This document shows, one piece after another, positions 31,890 through 40,082 of a stretch of 64,000 nt of DNA. A program made the position numbers and the translations under genes. Position 1 is the first letter of the stretch; each line of letters starts with the position of its first letter. Below the pieces are notes generated by a model. It made no database searches, was not told the DNA's origin, and saw only the letters and a list, made by a program, of their open reading frames with translations. Source of the stretch: Winslowiella toletana (GTDB lineage Bacteria > Pseudomonadota > Gammaproteobacteria > Enterobacterales > Enterobacteriaceae); NCBI RefSeq assembly GCF_017875465.1, contig NZ_JAGGMQ010000001.1, forward strand, positions 5,022,001 to 5,086,000. The letters are read 5' to 3'.

Positions 31890-34874
31890 ATGCTGGCGAC
31901 CCTTACCGATTTTAATCAAAAAGTGACTCTGATTCAGGATAGCGGTATCCAGTTTCTTGATTTCGCCGTTAAAGCCGTAATTGACCCGGAAATGCCAGGC
32001 AAGTTTGTGCGTCAGACCGCTAATGGCCCGCTGCTGTTACTCGAGCATGAGGCAAAAAGCGGTAAATATCTGCTGCGGATGACCAGTGGCCAGGCGCCTG
32101 AAGTGGTCAAGCCGGAACTCAGTATTGCGCTTGAGCAGTCACTGGCGCTGCTGGAAAATATCTGGCTGCCGCTGCCGGTACTGCGCTGTACCCCGCCGCG
32201 TAACTTTATTGGCGGCCCGGAAAACTGGGCGCGGATGCAGATCTGTAAGCTGGATACCCCGGATCAGGAAGGCCACACCCACCGCGTCTGTCTGGCGTTC
32301 GACACCCAGTGCTGGCCGGAAGGTGATGAGCTGGAACACCTGGCGCTCAGCGTCAGCGATGCCAGTAACGGCGTAAACTTTGCGCTGGCATGGCGTAACC
32401 ATGAGTTAAGCGAGTTTCTCGATCTGACCTGGATTGACGGCTGGTTGCGTGAGGTCTTTACCCAGCAGGCAGCAGAACGTGAGCAGCGCCACGCTGGCAG
32501 TCTGAAAGTTGCCCTGAAAGAGTTTGAATATCAGGCGCACTATCTCAATCTGCTGAATTTGCTGGGCAGCCAGCTGCAGCTGAACGAAATTAAAATTCAT
32601 ACCGCCACGCTGCAGGAGCCAGTGGTCAATGTCGATCTGATCCTCGATGTCGGCAACTCACATACCTGCGGCATTCTGGTGGAAGATCATGCCGATGAGA
32701 GTAACGGCCTGAAGCAGACCTATGAACTGCAACTGCGCGATATCGCGCAACCGCACCACGTCTATAACGAAATGTTTGAAAGCCGCGTCGAGTTTGCGCA
32801 GGCGCGCTTTGGCAAACAGAACTTTTCGCTGGAGAGTGGCCGTGAAAACGCCTTTGTCTGGCCGTCGCTGATCCGCACTGGCCGCGAAGCCAGCCGTATG
32901 GCGCTGCAACGTCTTGGGACGGAAGGCGCCACCGGCATCTCCAGCCCACGCCGTTATCTGTGGGATGAAGAGAGCTGGCAGCCAGGCTGGCGCTTTAATC
33001 AGGCTGCCGGTATCACCAGTGATGAAGCACCTGCCACCGCCGCGCCGCTGATGAATCTGCTGAATGATGACGGCCAGCCGCTGTATGCTTTGCAGCCCGA
33101 CGATCGCCTGCCGGTATTCTCACCGCACTACAGCCGCAGTTCACTGATGAGTTTTATGCTGTCAGAACTGCTGGCGCAGGCGCTGATGCAGATTAACAGC
33201 GCGGCGCAGCGTATGAAGATGCCGCACAGCAATGCGCCGCGTCAGCTGCGTAATATCATTCTGACGCTGCCTTCGGCGATGCCGAAACCGGAACGCGAGA
33301 TTTTCCGTCGCCGCATGATCGAAGCTATTGCGCTGGTATGGAAAGCGATGGGCTGGCATCCGGCTGATGAGCCATTCAGCAGCGCCAGTGATAAAGCGAA
33401 AAGCGCCAGACTGGTGCCGGAAGTGCAGATGGAGTGGGATGAAGCCACCTGCGGCCAGATGGTCTACCTGTTTAATGAGACCCAGGTGAATTTTGCCGGT
33501 CGCGCCGAAGACTTTTTCGCCAGCATGGCGCGTCCCGACCGTCAGCGCGGCGCAGATGAAGCGCCGGGCAAAACCTTGCGTATCGCCTCGATTGATATTG
33601 GCGGCGGCACGACTGACCTCGCCATCACCCAGTACGCGCTGGATGACGGTATTGGCCATAATGTGAAAATCAATCCGCGCCTGCTGTTCCGTGAAGGCTT
33701 TAAGGTAGCGGGCGATGATATTTTACTCGATGTGATCCAGCTGTATGTGCTGCCTGCATTACAGGATGCGCTGAAAAGAGCCGGGCTGGTCAGCCCTGAC
33801 GTGCTGATGGCGAAGCTGTTTGGCCATGACGGGCGTATTGACGCCCAGTCCACGCTGCGTCAGCAGGTAACATTACAGATCTTTATGCCGGTGGCGCGCG
33901 CCATTCTGGAGAATTACGAGCGCTTTGACCCGCTGGACAGCAGCGCAGAGATTGATGCGACTTTTGCCGAGCTGTTGCAGCAGGTGCCAACCGGTAAAGT
34001 GCTGGAGTATATCAACGGTGAACTGCAACGCGCGCTGAGCGCCGATATCAGTTTCGATATTCTGCAGGTGCCGTTGATTCTCAAACTGAGCAAGTTGCAT
34101 GGCGAGTTTTTATCCAATCGCATGACCATTGTGCAGACCCTGCGCTCGATGGCCGAAGTGGTTTCGCTGTATACCTGCGATGTGCTGCTGTTAACCGGCC
34201 GTCCGTCGCGTTTTCCCGGGGTGCAGGCGCTGTTCCGCCATCTGCAACCGCTGCCAAACAGCCGTATTCTGTCGCTGGAAGGTTATCACACCAGCGACTG
34301 GTATCCGTTTAATAAGCTGGGACGCATCGACAATCCCAAGTCGACCGCAGCGGTCGGCGCGATGCTCTGCCTGCTGGCGCTCGACCTGCGTCTCTCCAGC
34401 TTCTATTTTAAAGCTGGCGATTTTCAGCCTTACTCCACCATCCGCTATCTGGGGATGCTGGATGCCGATAATGTGCTGAGCAGCAGCAATGTTTACTACA
34501 GTGATATCGACCTTGATGAGCCGGAATTTACCCTCGACCGTAAGTCCAGCTTCCAGATCCGCGGCGGCTTATGCCTCGGTTTCCGTCAGCTGGATAACGA
34601 CCGCTGGCCCGCTTCGCCACTCTACAGTCTGTCGATTACCGATCAGACGCTGGCGCGCAAAATCGCCGGTGACAGCGTATTACGCGTCAAGCTGGCGGTA
34701 GCGCCGGGTGAAGATCCGCGCAGTCCGGAGCGTTTTGAGATTGCCGATGCGCGCCTTGCTGACGGCAGCCGGATTCCGCTGCACCATTTACGCCTCAGCC
34801 TGAACACCTTATCCGGCAGTGGCAACAGCACGGCACAATACTGGATCGACAGTGGGAGCGTATTTAAGAAATGA
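31890..34874 (+). CDS. srfB: SrfB, ASKHA-fold (actin/Hsp70-like) virulence-associated protein
   Basis: A 994-aa cytoplasmic protein. It starts 2 bases after the srfA stop and overlaps srfC by ATGA. Three ATPase signatures of the actin/Hsp70 (ASKHA) superfamily can be seen: phosphate-1-like 'LDVGNSHTCGI' near residue 250, phosphate-2-like 'IDIGGGTTDLAIT' near 566, and adenosine-like 'LLLTGRPSRFPGVQALF' near 765. This strongly suggests nucleotide binding. The long N-terminal ~240 residues and the beta-rich C-terminus (~830-994) are specific to SrfB. The role is unknown; described as a virulence factor in Salmonella literature, and srfABC has been reported as toxic in Xenorhabdus (recalled). Confidence 0.88.
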   Translation: MLATLTDFNQKVTLIQDSGIQFLDFAVKAVIDPEMPGKFVRQTANGPLLLLEHEAKSGKYLLRMTSGQAPEVVKPELSIALEQSLALLENIWLPLPVLRCTPPRNFIGGPENWARMQICKLDTPDQEGHTHRVCLAFDTQCWPEGDELEHLALSVSDASNGVNFALAWRNHELSEFLDLTWIDGWLREVFTQQAAEREQRHAGSLKVALKEFEYQAHYLNLLNLLGSQLQLNEIKIHTATLQEPVVNVDLILDVGNSHTCGILVEDHADESNGLKQTYELQLRDIAQPHHVYNEMFESRVEFAQARFGKQNFSLESGRENAFVWPSLIRTGREASRMALQRLGTEGATGISSPRRYLWDEESWQPGWRFNQAAGITSDEAPATAAPLMNLLNDDGQPLYALQPDDRLPVFSPHYSRSSLMSFMLSELLAQALMQINSAAQRMKMPHSNAPRQLRNIILTLPSAMPKPEREIFRRRMIEAIALVWKAMGWHPADEPFSSASDKAKSARLVPEVQMEWDEATCGQMVYLFNETQVNFAGRAEDFFASMARPDRQRGADEAPGKTLRIASIDIGGGTTDLAITQYALDDGIGHNVKINPRLLFREGFKVAGDDILLDVIQLYVLPALQDALKRAGLVSPDVLMAKLFGHDGRIDAQSTLRQQVTLQIFMPVARAILENYERFDPLDSSAEIDATFAELLQQVPTGKVLEYINGELQRALSADISFDILQVPLILKLSKLHGEFLSNRMTIVQTLRSMAEVVSLYTCDVLLLTGRPSRFPGVQALFRHLQPLPNSRILSLEGYHTSDWYPFNKLGRIDNPKSTAAVGAMLCLLALDLRLSSFYFKAGDFQPYSTIRYLGMLDADNVLSSSNVYYSDIDLDEPEFTLDRKSSFQIRGGLCLGFRQLDNDRWPASPLYSLSITDQTLARKIAGDSVLRVKLAVAPGEDPRSPERFEIADARLADGSRIPLHHLRLSLNTLSGSGNSTAQYWIDSGSVFKK

Positions 34875-37285
34875 GAGCCATGACGCCTAAACAGTTAGTC
34901 AGCCAGCAGGGTAAACAGCTGCTGGCGATCAATGAAGGGATCGACATGGCGCTGACATGGCTGGAAAGCAGCCGTAACAGCGCACTGCGTCTGGATATGG
35001 AAGCGGACGGGGTGAAAATCAAACTGCGCCGCTGCCGCAACCAGGCGCGCCATCTCAACGCCACGGCGGCTTCGGCCAGCACCCTCGCCTTTTACGGCCT
35101 GTCGCAGCCCGGCAAAGCCTGGCTGCTGACTTCAATGGTCGCCGATGCCAGCCAGCGGCTGGAAACGGTTATGGCAGGCAAAACGCTGGATTACTTTACC
35201 CATATTAATCCCGGTAATCAGGATTGCGGCATTGTCACGCGCTTCAGCCGTCAGGCGGAAATAAAAAATAAAAGCTGGCCGTTTGAACTGACGCTGTTTA
35301 ACGAAGCGGACATGACCTGCATGGTGCTGAGTGCGGCATTGCAGCAGGCGCAGCCAGGCTTTGATGAAGCGCAGCTGTTACAGCAGCTGAGCAATCTGCA
35401 ACGTCACCGCCAGCCGGAAGCAGCAGATGGCATCACCAGCGACCAGATGGTGGCGATTTGGGACTTTATGCAGCGGCACGATGCGCCACGGCAGAAACTG
35501 CTGGCAAGTCATTTCTGGCCGGTAGCCTGTGAACTGGCGCCATGGCTGACCATCGACGATCGCGCGCGCCTGTTCTCGCTGCTGTGGGGGGGCGACGCTG
35601 CTCTGACCAGCCTGTGGCGTCAGCTGGCGCACACGCTGCAAAATCTGTCCGGCGCCAGCAAGGTGCTGGGGCCGCTAACTCTGTTAATCGACGAGGCGCA
35701 ACTCCCCGCCGATGCGCTGTTTAATCCGGGTGCTATCACCAGCCTGAATATGGCCGATGACCGTTATGTGCAGGTCAGCCCGCGCATTGGCGGTCGTGCC
35801 GGTAAAGCCGTAGATATCTCCCTTGCCGAGCTGGCGTTATTAACCGTTGAACTGCTGCTGCCACTCCACTCCACTCCGCGTGAAGCGCTGTTTGAGCAGA
35901 CTGATGTGCTGGATATTCCGGGTAACGGCGAGCCACTCGATGAGTCACAACGGCTGGAAGCGCAACGCGCGCAGCAGCAAAATCCGCTGGCGGCGCGGCT
36001 GTTGCGGGCCAAGCGCGGTTATCTGCTGGAGTATTACAGCGATCGTCAGGCCATTAATTTACTGATGGTGTGCAGTGCCGCGGGCAGCCGTGATGAGGTG
36101 AAGGCGGTCAGTAAATCACTCGACTACTGGGTTAAACAGACCCAGGGTGAAAGCGCCGAAGTGCGTAACGGACGTAAACCAGGCCTGATCTGGGCGATTA
36201 CCCCGCACGATCAGCGCCATTTTCAGCAGCAGAATCATGATGAAGCGGTACAACGCCGCATCGGCAACCCCGGCGATATGTGGGGTTCAATGCTGGCGCT
36301 CGATCGCGGTGGCATTCAGCGCATGGCGGGCTGGCTGGAGAATGAAGTCCGACGCGAAGTGAAAACCGCGCGTATTGGTCAGCAGCTGCATGAGTTACAG
36401 CGTGAGGTGGCGGATAACCTGCTGGGCAGCTGGCATCAGGTTGACAGCGATGCCGGTCAGACGCAGAAGAAACAGCAGATCGCCGAAACCCTGTTAAAAG
36501 CGCTGCAAACCCGCACCGGTCTGCATGGCGAACTGCTGGAGCGTCTGCAACCGTCGCGTGATGAACTGCGTCGTCTTTATCTGCAACAACCGCAACAGAT
36601 CAGCGAAAACCCGGCGCAGGCCAGCAATAACAGCCATTTTGGCATCGGTATTGAGATCGATCTGTTCAGCGAGCTGCCGGATGCCCCGCTTAGCGAACAA
36701 CAGGTCAGCGCTCAGGAAGATGATGACAGCCAGTTTGCGCGCCAGGTTCAGCGTTATTGGGTAAACCATCTGCGCAATCTGCCGGAAAATGCTTCGCTGC
36801 TGGAGCTGCTCGATATCAGCAAAGCCACGTTGCAGATGCTGGTTGAAGAGCTGATTGTGGCCAGTTTCCGCCTGAATATCGGCGCAGCGCTGCGTAAAAT
36901 GTTAACCGAGAGCGAAGCCAGCAGCGCCAGCCGTGAAGGCAAAACCGATCGTCAGGTATCGCGCGCACTGACCGTACTCGGCGACTTTGTCGCCTGGCTG
37001 GGTTTTCTGCAACAGAGTAGCGATAAGCGTCCGGAAAGCCGAATCAATCGTGGCCAGAAGATATTCGCTCAACCGGCCACTCCGGCGGTCAGTTTTGGTC
37101 ACACCCAGCGTCTGACGCGTCTGTCAGCGGCGCCAGCCAATACCACAGCATTTTATATTTATGACTGGCTGGTAGGACTGAATGCCCTGATTGTGCAGAA
37201 CAGTGGCTATTCCGCGGCCAGCGAACTGAAACCGGCACAGCGTCAGCAACTGGCAGAAATCGTTGCGCTCATTAAAGCTCCCTGA
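34871..37285 (+). CDS. srfC: SrfC, putative virulence effector with degenerate P-loop
   Basis: An 804-aa protein, last gene of srfABC. Near residue 75 'GLSQPGKAWLLTSM' has the form of a Walker A loop, but Ala replaces the usual Ser/Thr after the Lys. Downstream 'YFTHINPG' and 'GIVTRFS' resemble the switch-like part of dynamin/GTPase-type SrfC proteins. Long helical regions with high Gln/Leu content follow (~500-660). No signal peptide. ATG 34871 forms an ATGA with srfB; ATG 34880 is an alternative. Coupling of an ASKHA protein with a P-loop-like partner suggests a nucleotide-driven complex (inference). A hairpin follows the stop. Confidence 0.87.
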   Translation: MRAMTPKQLVSQQGKQLLAINEGIDMALTWLESSRNSALRLDMEADGVKIKLRRCRNQARHLNATAASASTLAFYGLSQPGKAWLLTSMVADASQRLETVMAGKTLDYFTHINPGNQDCGIVTRFSRQAEIKNKSWPFELTLFNEADMTCMVLSAALQQAQPGFDEAQLLQQLSNLQRHRQPEAADGITSDQMVAIWDFMQRHDAPRQKLLASHFWPVACELAPWLTIDDRARLFSLLWGGDAALTSLWRQLAHTLQNLSGASKVLGPLTLLIDEAQLPADALFNPGAITSLNMADDRYVQVSPRIGGRAGKAVDISLAELALLTVELLLPLHSTPREALFEQTDVLDIPGNGEPLDESQRLEAQRAQQQNPLAARLLRAKRGYLLEYYSDRQAINLLMVCSAAGSRDEVKAVSKSLDYWVKQTQGESAEVRNGRKPGLIWAITPHDQRHFQQQNHDEAVQRRIGNPGDMWGSMLALDRGGIQRMAGWLENEVRREVKTARIGQQLHELQREVADNLLGSWHQVDSDAGQTQKKQQIAETLLKALQTRTGLHGELLERLQPSRDELRRLYLQQPQQISENPAQASNNSHFGIGIEIDLFSELPDAPLSEQQVSAQEDDDSQFARQVQRYWVNHLRNLPENASLLELLDISKATLQMLVEELIVASFRLNIGAALRKMLTESEASSASREGKTDRQVSRALTVLGDFVAWLGFLQQSSDKRPESRINRGQKIFAQPATPAVSFGHTQRLTRLSAAPANTTAFYIYDWLVGLNALIVQNSGYSAASELKPAQRQQLAEIVALIKAP

Positions 37286-37289
37286 GCTG

Positions 37290-37311
37290 ACGGGGCGACG
37301 TTCTGCCCCGT
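37290..37311. terminator. Hairpin between convergent srfC and barstar genes
   Basis: ACGGGGC / GCCCCGT stem with an 8-base loop in the 25-base gap between convergent stops. T-tract poor; assigned by position. Confidence 0.5.
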
Positions 37312-37583
37312 TACGGTTCTATCGTTAGCTGCAACTCGCCGGCTAACGCTTCTTCCGCCTGTTGCAGGGTGGCGATAATCGCCGCGAACTGCGCGCTATC
37401 GGCATGCTGTGACAGATGGCGCAGCCGTATGCGTGCCGGCAGTGCCATCTCGCCGGTAACACTGTCCCATAACGCATCAAGATTAGCGCCGAAGGTGGTG
37501 CTTAGCTGACATCTGGCGGCAAACTGGCGGTAAAAGTCCGCAGTATTGCGGATATGGCGAAAATCGAGCGTGACGTTTAGCAT
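37311..37583 (-). CDS. Barstar-family ribonuclease inhibitor
   Basis: A 90-aa acidic cytoplasmic protein of the barstar family, which plugs the active site of barnase-type RNases. Seen: 'LDFRHIRNTADFYRQFAARC' at the start and 'FGANLDALWDSVTGEM', the conserved alpha2 region with Asn-Leu-Asp-Ala-Leu-Trp-Asp that holds the enzyme-facing Asp/Trp residues. It lies 3 bases after the stop of the barnase-like gene, so the pair forms one toxin-antitoxin-like operon in the order RNase then inhibitor. Confidence 0.92.
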   Translation of the reverse strand: MLNVTLDFRHIRNTADFYRQFAARCQLSTTFGANLDALWDSVTGEMALPARIRLRHLSQHADSAQFAAIIATLQQAEEALAGELQLTIEP

Positions 37584-37586
37584 CGC

Positions 37587-38051
37587 TTAATCCACCTGAT
37601 TAAAGCTGCGGTAGTGATCTTTAGTGACAAAGATCAGCCCATCGCTGGAGTAAAGCAGACGGTCGGCGCTGCGATGACCGCACTGGTAATTCACATCCGC
37701 TTCATACCACTGACGTCCCTGCCGCTGCGGCAAGCGCCCTTCACGGTTGGCAAAACGGTCGCCACCAATGGCTTTTCCCGGCAGCGTAGCGCACAGATTG
37801 CCTTGCTGTGGTTGCCATCCCTGACGTCGGGCCTGACTTTTGCTGATGTAGTAATCGGGTAAACGCTGGTGCTGTTGCAGATAGCTGGCAACCCGACGTT
37901 CCGCAGTAAGCGCGCTGATATCGGCATTTGTCGTCGGCTGCTGATATCGGGCGGCAGGTGATACGGAGTTTGCCGGTTGCTTACCGGGTCTTAATCCCGC
38001 GACCGCAGCGACAATTGCCAGCGCCAGCGCGATCCATAATTTTTTATTCAT
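37587..38051 (-). CDS. Barnase-type secreted ribonuclease
   Basis: A 154-aa protein with an N-terminal signal or anchor ('LWIALALAIVAAVAGL', residues 5-20) and a barnase/guanyl-specific RNase domain at ~45-152. Catalytic residues of barnase (Glu73, Arg87, His102) correspond by motif to Glu117 ('WYEADVNY'), Arg131 ('DRLLYSSD') and His146 ('KDHYRSF'). Two Cys (87, 124) could form a disulfide, fitting an extracytoplasmic location. Probably exported, with the co-encoded barstar guarding the cytoplasm. The domain is complete, so it is likely active. Confidence 0.9.
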   Translation of the reverse strand: MNKKLWIALALAIVAAVAGLRPGKQPANSVSPAARYQQPTTNADISALTAERRVASYLQQHQRLPDYYISKSQARRQGWQPQQGNLCATLPGKAIGGDRFANREGRLPQRQGRQWYEADVNYQCGHRSADRLLYSSDGLIFVTKDHYRSFNQVD

Positions 38052-38206
38052 AATCTTGCCTGCGTGATGTATCCGGACAGCACTATACCTGAGTAATCAG
38101 CGTGGCAGGAAGGCGGCAGGCGGGGGAAACTTTTGGCGCAGAAATATCGCGGTCAGCGGCGGGAGGGAAAAGTCGCGGGCCGGATGGTTCCGGCCCTGGC
38201 GCTGAA

Positions 38207-38563
38207 TTAACTGTGCATGCATTCCGCTTGCTGCGTATGGCTGACGGTTCTGCGCCACGCGCCTGGCGCCTGACCATACTGGCGTTTAAAGCTGCGGTTA
38301 AACGACTGCTGAGAATCGAAGCCAAGAGAAATCGCCACATTAAGAATCGGCTCATCACTGTTGGTCAGTCGATCAGCTGATTTTTTTAACTTTTCGGCGC
38401 GAATATATTCGCCCAGCGGCAGGCCGGTATGCTCTTTAAACATGCGTTGCAGGTGCCATTTGGAGTAGCCCGCACGTTCAGAAACGGTATTGAGATCCAG
38501 TCGCCCTTCGATATGGTTGTCGATCCAGTCAAGCAGATCGTGAATGAATGCATCACTTCTCAT
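38207..38563 (-). CDS. rarA: RarA-type AraC/XylS regulator of oqxAB
   Basis: A 118-aa single-domain AraC-family activator of the MarA/SoxS/RamA group with two helix-turn-helices: first 'LNTVSERAGYSKWHLQRMF', second 'ILNVAISLGFDSQQSFNRSF'. 'GYSKWHLQRMFK' is the group's DNA-recognition helix. No ligand domain, so activity is set by its amount. Its position divergent from an oqxAB-like pump is the arrangement of rarA in Klebsiella and Enterobacter, which supports the name over marA or ramA. ATG 38563 follows GGGAGAGAACA on the minus strand. Confidence 0.85.
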   Translation of the reverse strand: MRSDAFIHDLLDWIDNHIEGRLDLNTVSERAGYSKWHLQRMFKEHTGLPLGEYIRAEKLKKSADRLTNSDEPILNVAISLGFDSQQSFNRSFKRQYGQAPGAWRRTVSHTQQAECMHS

Positions 38564-38871
38564 TGTTCTCTCCCGTCACGCTGACGAATAGTAATAATAT
38601 CAAGTACACTTTAATGCTGAGCGATCCTTAGACTAAATGCAAGTTTTATTATTACATTTAAAACCCTGCCAGATGCAGGGTCTTAACAGCGCAAACAGCC
38701 TTACTCTCTGCCCCGCCAAAACAGCACATAAAGTGTATCAGTAATTCTTGCAGTTAATTTAGTGCCTCCCTACAATCGCCCGAATAAGTGTATCTGTCAT
38801 CGATACGTTATTTATGGCATTGGACAATCTGTCAGGCGGCTCAAACCGCCTTATTAACCGGGAATATAATA
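38564..38871. promoter_or_regulatory. Divergent promoter region of rarA and oqxAB
   Basis: 308 bases without a gene. The rarA side is AT-rich. Nearer oqxA an imperfect inverted pattern AGTGTATC...GATACGTT surrounds 38787-38810, a possible regulator site (OqxR or RarA). A GGCGG/CCGCC stem lies at about 38835-38850 just before the oqxA start. Exact promoter elements are not assigned. Confidence 0.4.
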
Positions 38872-40059
38872 ATGTTAAGCCTGCAAAAACCTTGGGTTAC
38901 CTATGGGCAGCGACTGTTGGGGTCAGCGCTGCTTATCACCCTGCTGAATGGCTGTGATAACAGCGAGGCACAGAATGCCGCGCCGCCAGCCCCTGCGGTC
39001 AGCGCGGCGGATGTGGTGGTTAAACCGGTCAGCCAGTGGGATGCCTTTAATGGCCGCATCGAAGCGGTGCAGAGTGTTCAGCTGCGTCCGCGCGTATCGG
39101 GCTATATCGATAAAGTGAACTATCAGGAAGGTCAGGAGGTGAAAAAGGATCAGCTGCTGTTCACCATTGATGACCGCACCTATCGCGCGGCGCTGGAGCA
39201 GGCGCAGGCGGAACTGGTGCGCGCCCGTGCCGAAGCAAACCTGGCGCGCAGCGAATCCGGTCGTACCGAAAAACTGATTAACAGTCAGGCGGTATCGAAA
39301 GAGATGTGGGAACAGCGTCGTTCGGCAGCCTCGCAGGCGCAAGCTGATGTGCTGGCGGCACAGGCCGCCGTCGATATGGCGCAACTTAATCTCGACTTCA
39401 CCCGCGTCACCGCGCCGATTGATGGCCGCGCCAGCCGCGCGATGATTACTGAAGGTAATCTGGTGACCGCCGGTGACAGCGCCAGCGTGCTTACCACCGT
39501 GGTTTCGCAGAATACGGTGTATGTCTATTTCGATATTGATGAAGCCACCTTCCTGCGCTACCAGCATCTGGCGCGAGATGGTCAGGCAGCCAGCACGGAG
39601 CACACTGCCCTGCCGGTCGAAATGGGTCTGGTCGGCGAGCAAGGCTACCCGCATCAGGGCAAAGTGGATTTTATGGACAACCAGCTGACGCCAGGCACCG
39701 GCACTATCCGGATGCGCGCCCTGTTTGATAACCGTGAACGTCAGTTTACACCGGGGTTATTTGCCCGTGTACGCCTGCCGGGCAGTGCTGAGTTTAATGC
39801 GATGCTGGTCGACGATAAGGCGATACTCACCGACCAGGATCGTAAGTTTGTCTATGTAGTGGATGCCGCAGGTAAAGCGCAACGCCGTGATATCGAAATC
39901 GGCCGTCTGGCGGAAGGTCTGCGCATTGTGCAGAAAGGCCTGAAAGCGGGCGACAAAGTGATTATTGACGGCATGCAGAAGATCTTTATGCCGGGAATGC
40001 CAGTAAAAGCGCAAACCGTGGCGATGACTGCCCGCTCCGGCACACCTGCCGTTAACTGA
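38872..40059 (+). CDS. oqxA: RND efflux periplasmic adaptor OqxA
   Basis: A 395-aa membrane-fusion lipoprotein with lipobox 'LLNGC' (Cys28), then the lipoyl/coiled-coil-hairpin layout: 'VQLRPRVSGYIDKVNYQEGQEVKKDQLLF' in parts at ~65-95, an alpha-hairpin at ~105-165, and a barrel domain after 'VTAPIDGRASRAMITEGNLV'. Near-identical blocks to Klebsiella OqxA (recalled, 391 aa). It bridges the RND pump to an outer-membrane TolC-type channel. ATG 38872 is chosen over the longer open frame because it matches the OqxA N-terminus. 23 bases before oqxB. Confidence 0.93.
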   Translation: MLSLQKPWVTYGQRLLGSALLITLLNGCDNSEAQNAAPPAPAVSAADVVVKPVSQWDAFNGRIEAVQSVQLRPRVSGYIDKVNYQEGQEVKKDQLLFTIDDRTYRAALEQAQAELVRARAEANLARSESGRTEKLINSQAVSKEMWEQRRSAASQAQADVLAAQAAVDMAQLNLDFTRVTAPIDGRASRAMITEGNLVTAGDSASVLTTVVSQNTVYVYFDIDEATFLRYQHLARDGQAASTEHTALPVEMGLVGEQGYPHQGKVDFMDNQLTPGTGTIRMRALFDNRERQFTPGLFARVRLPGSAEFNAMLVDDKAILTDQDRKFVYVVDAAGKAQRRDIEIGRLAEGLRIVQKGLKAGDKVIIDGMQKIFMPGMPVKAQTVAMTARSGTPAVN

Positions 40060-40082
40060 TGCTAACCAGAGAATCCTGACTG

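Noticed and set aside
38207..38563. Calling the AraC-type regulator MarA, SoxS or RamA
   Set aside because: Sequence fits the whole group, but its divergent position beside oqxAB is that of rarA.
38923..39654. Open frame of 243 codons on the minus strand
   Set aside because: Antisense to oqxA; His/Arg-rich composition typical of a shadow frame.
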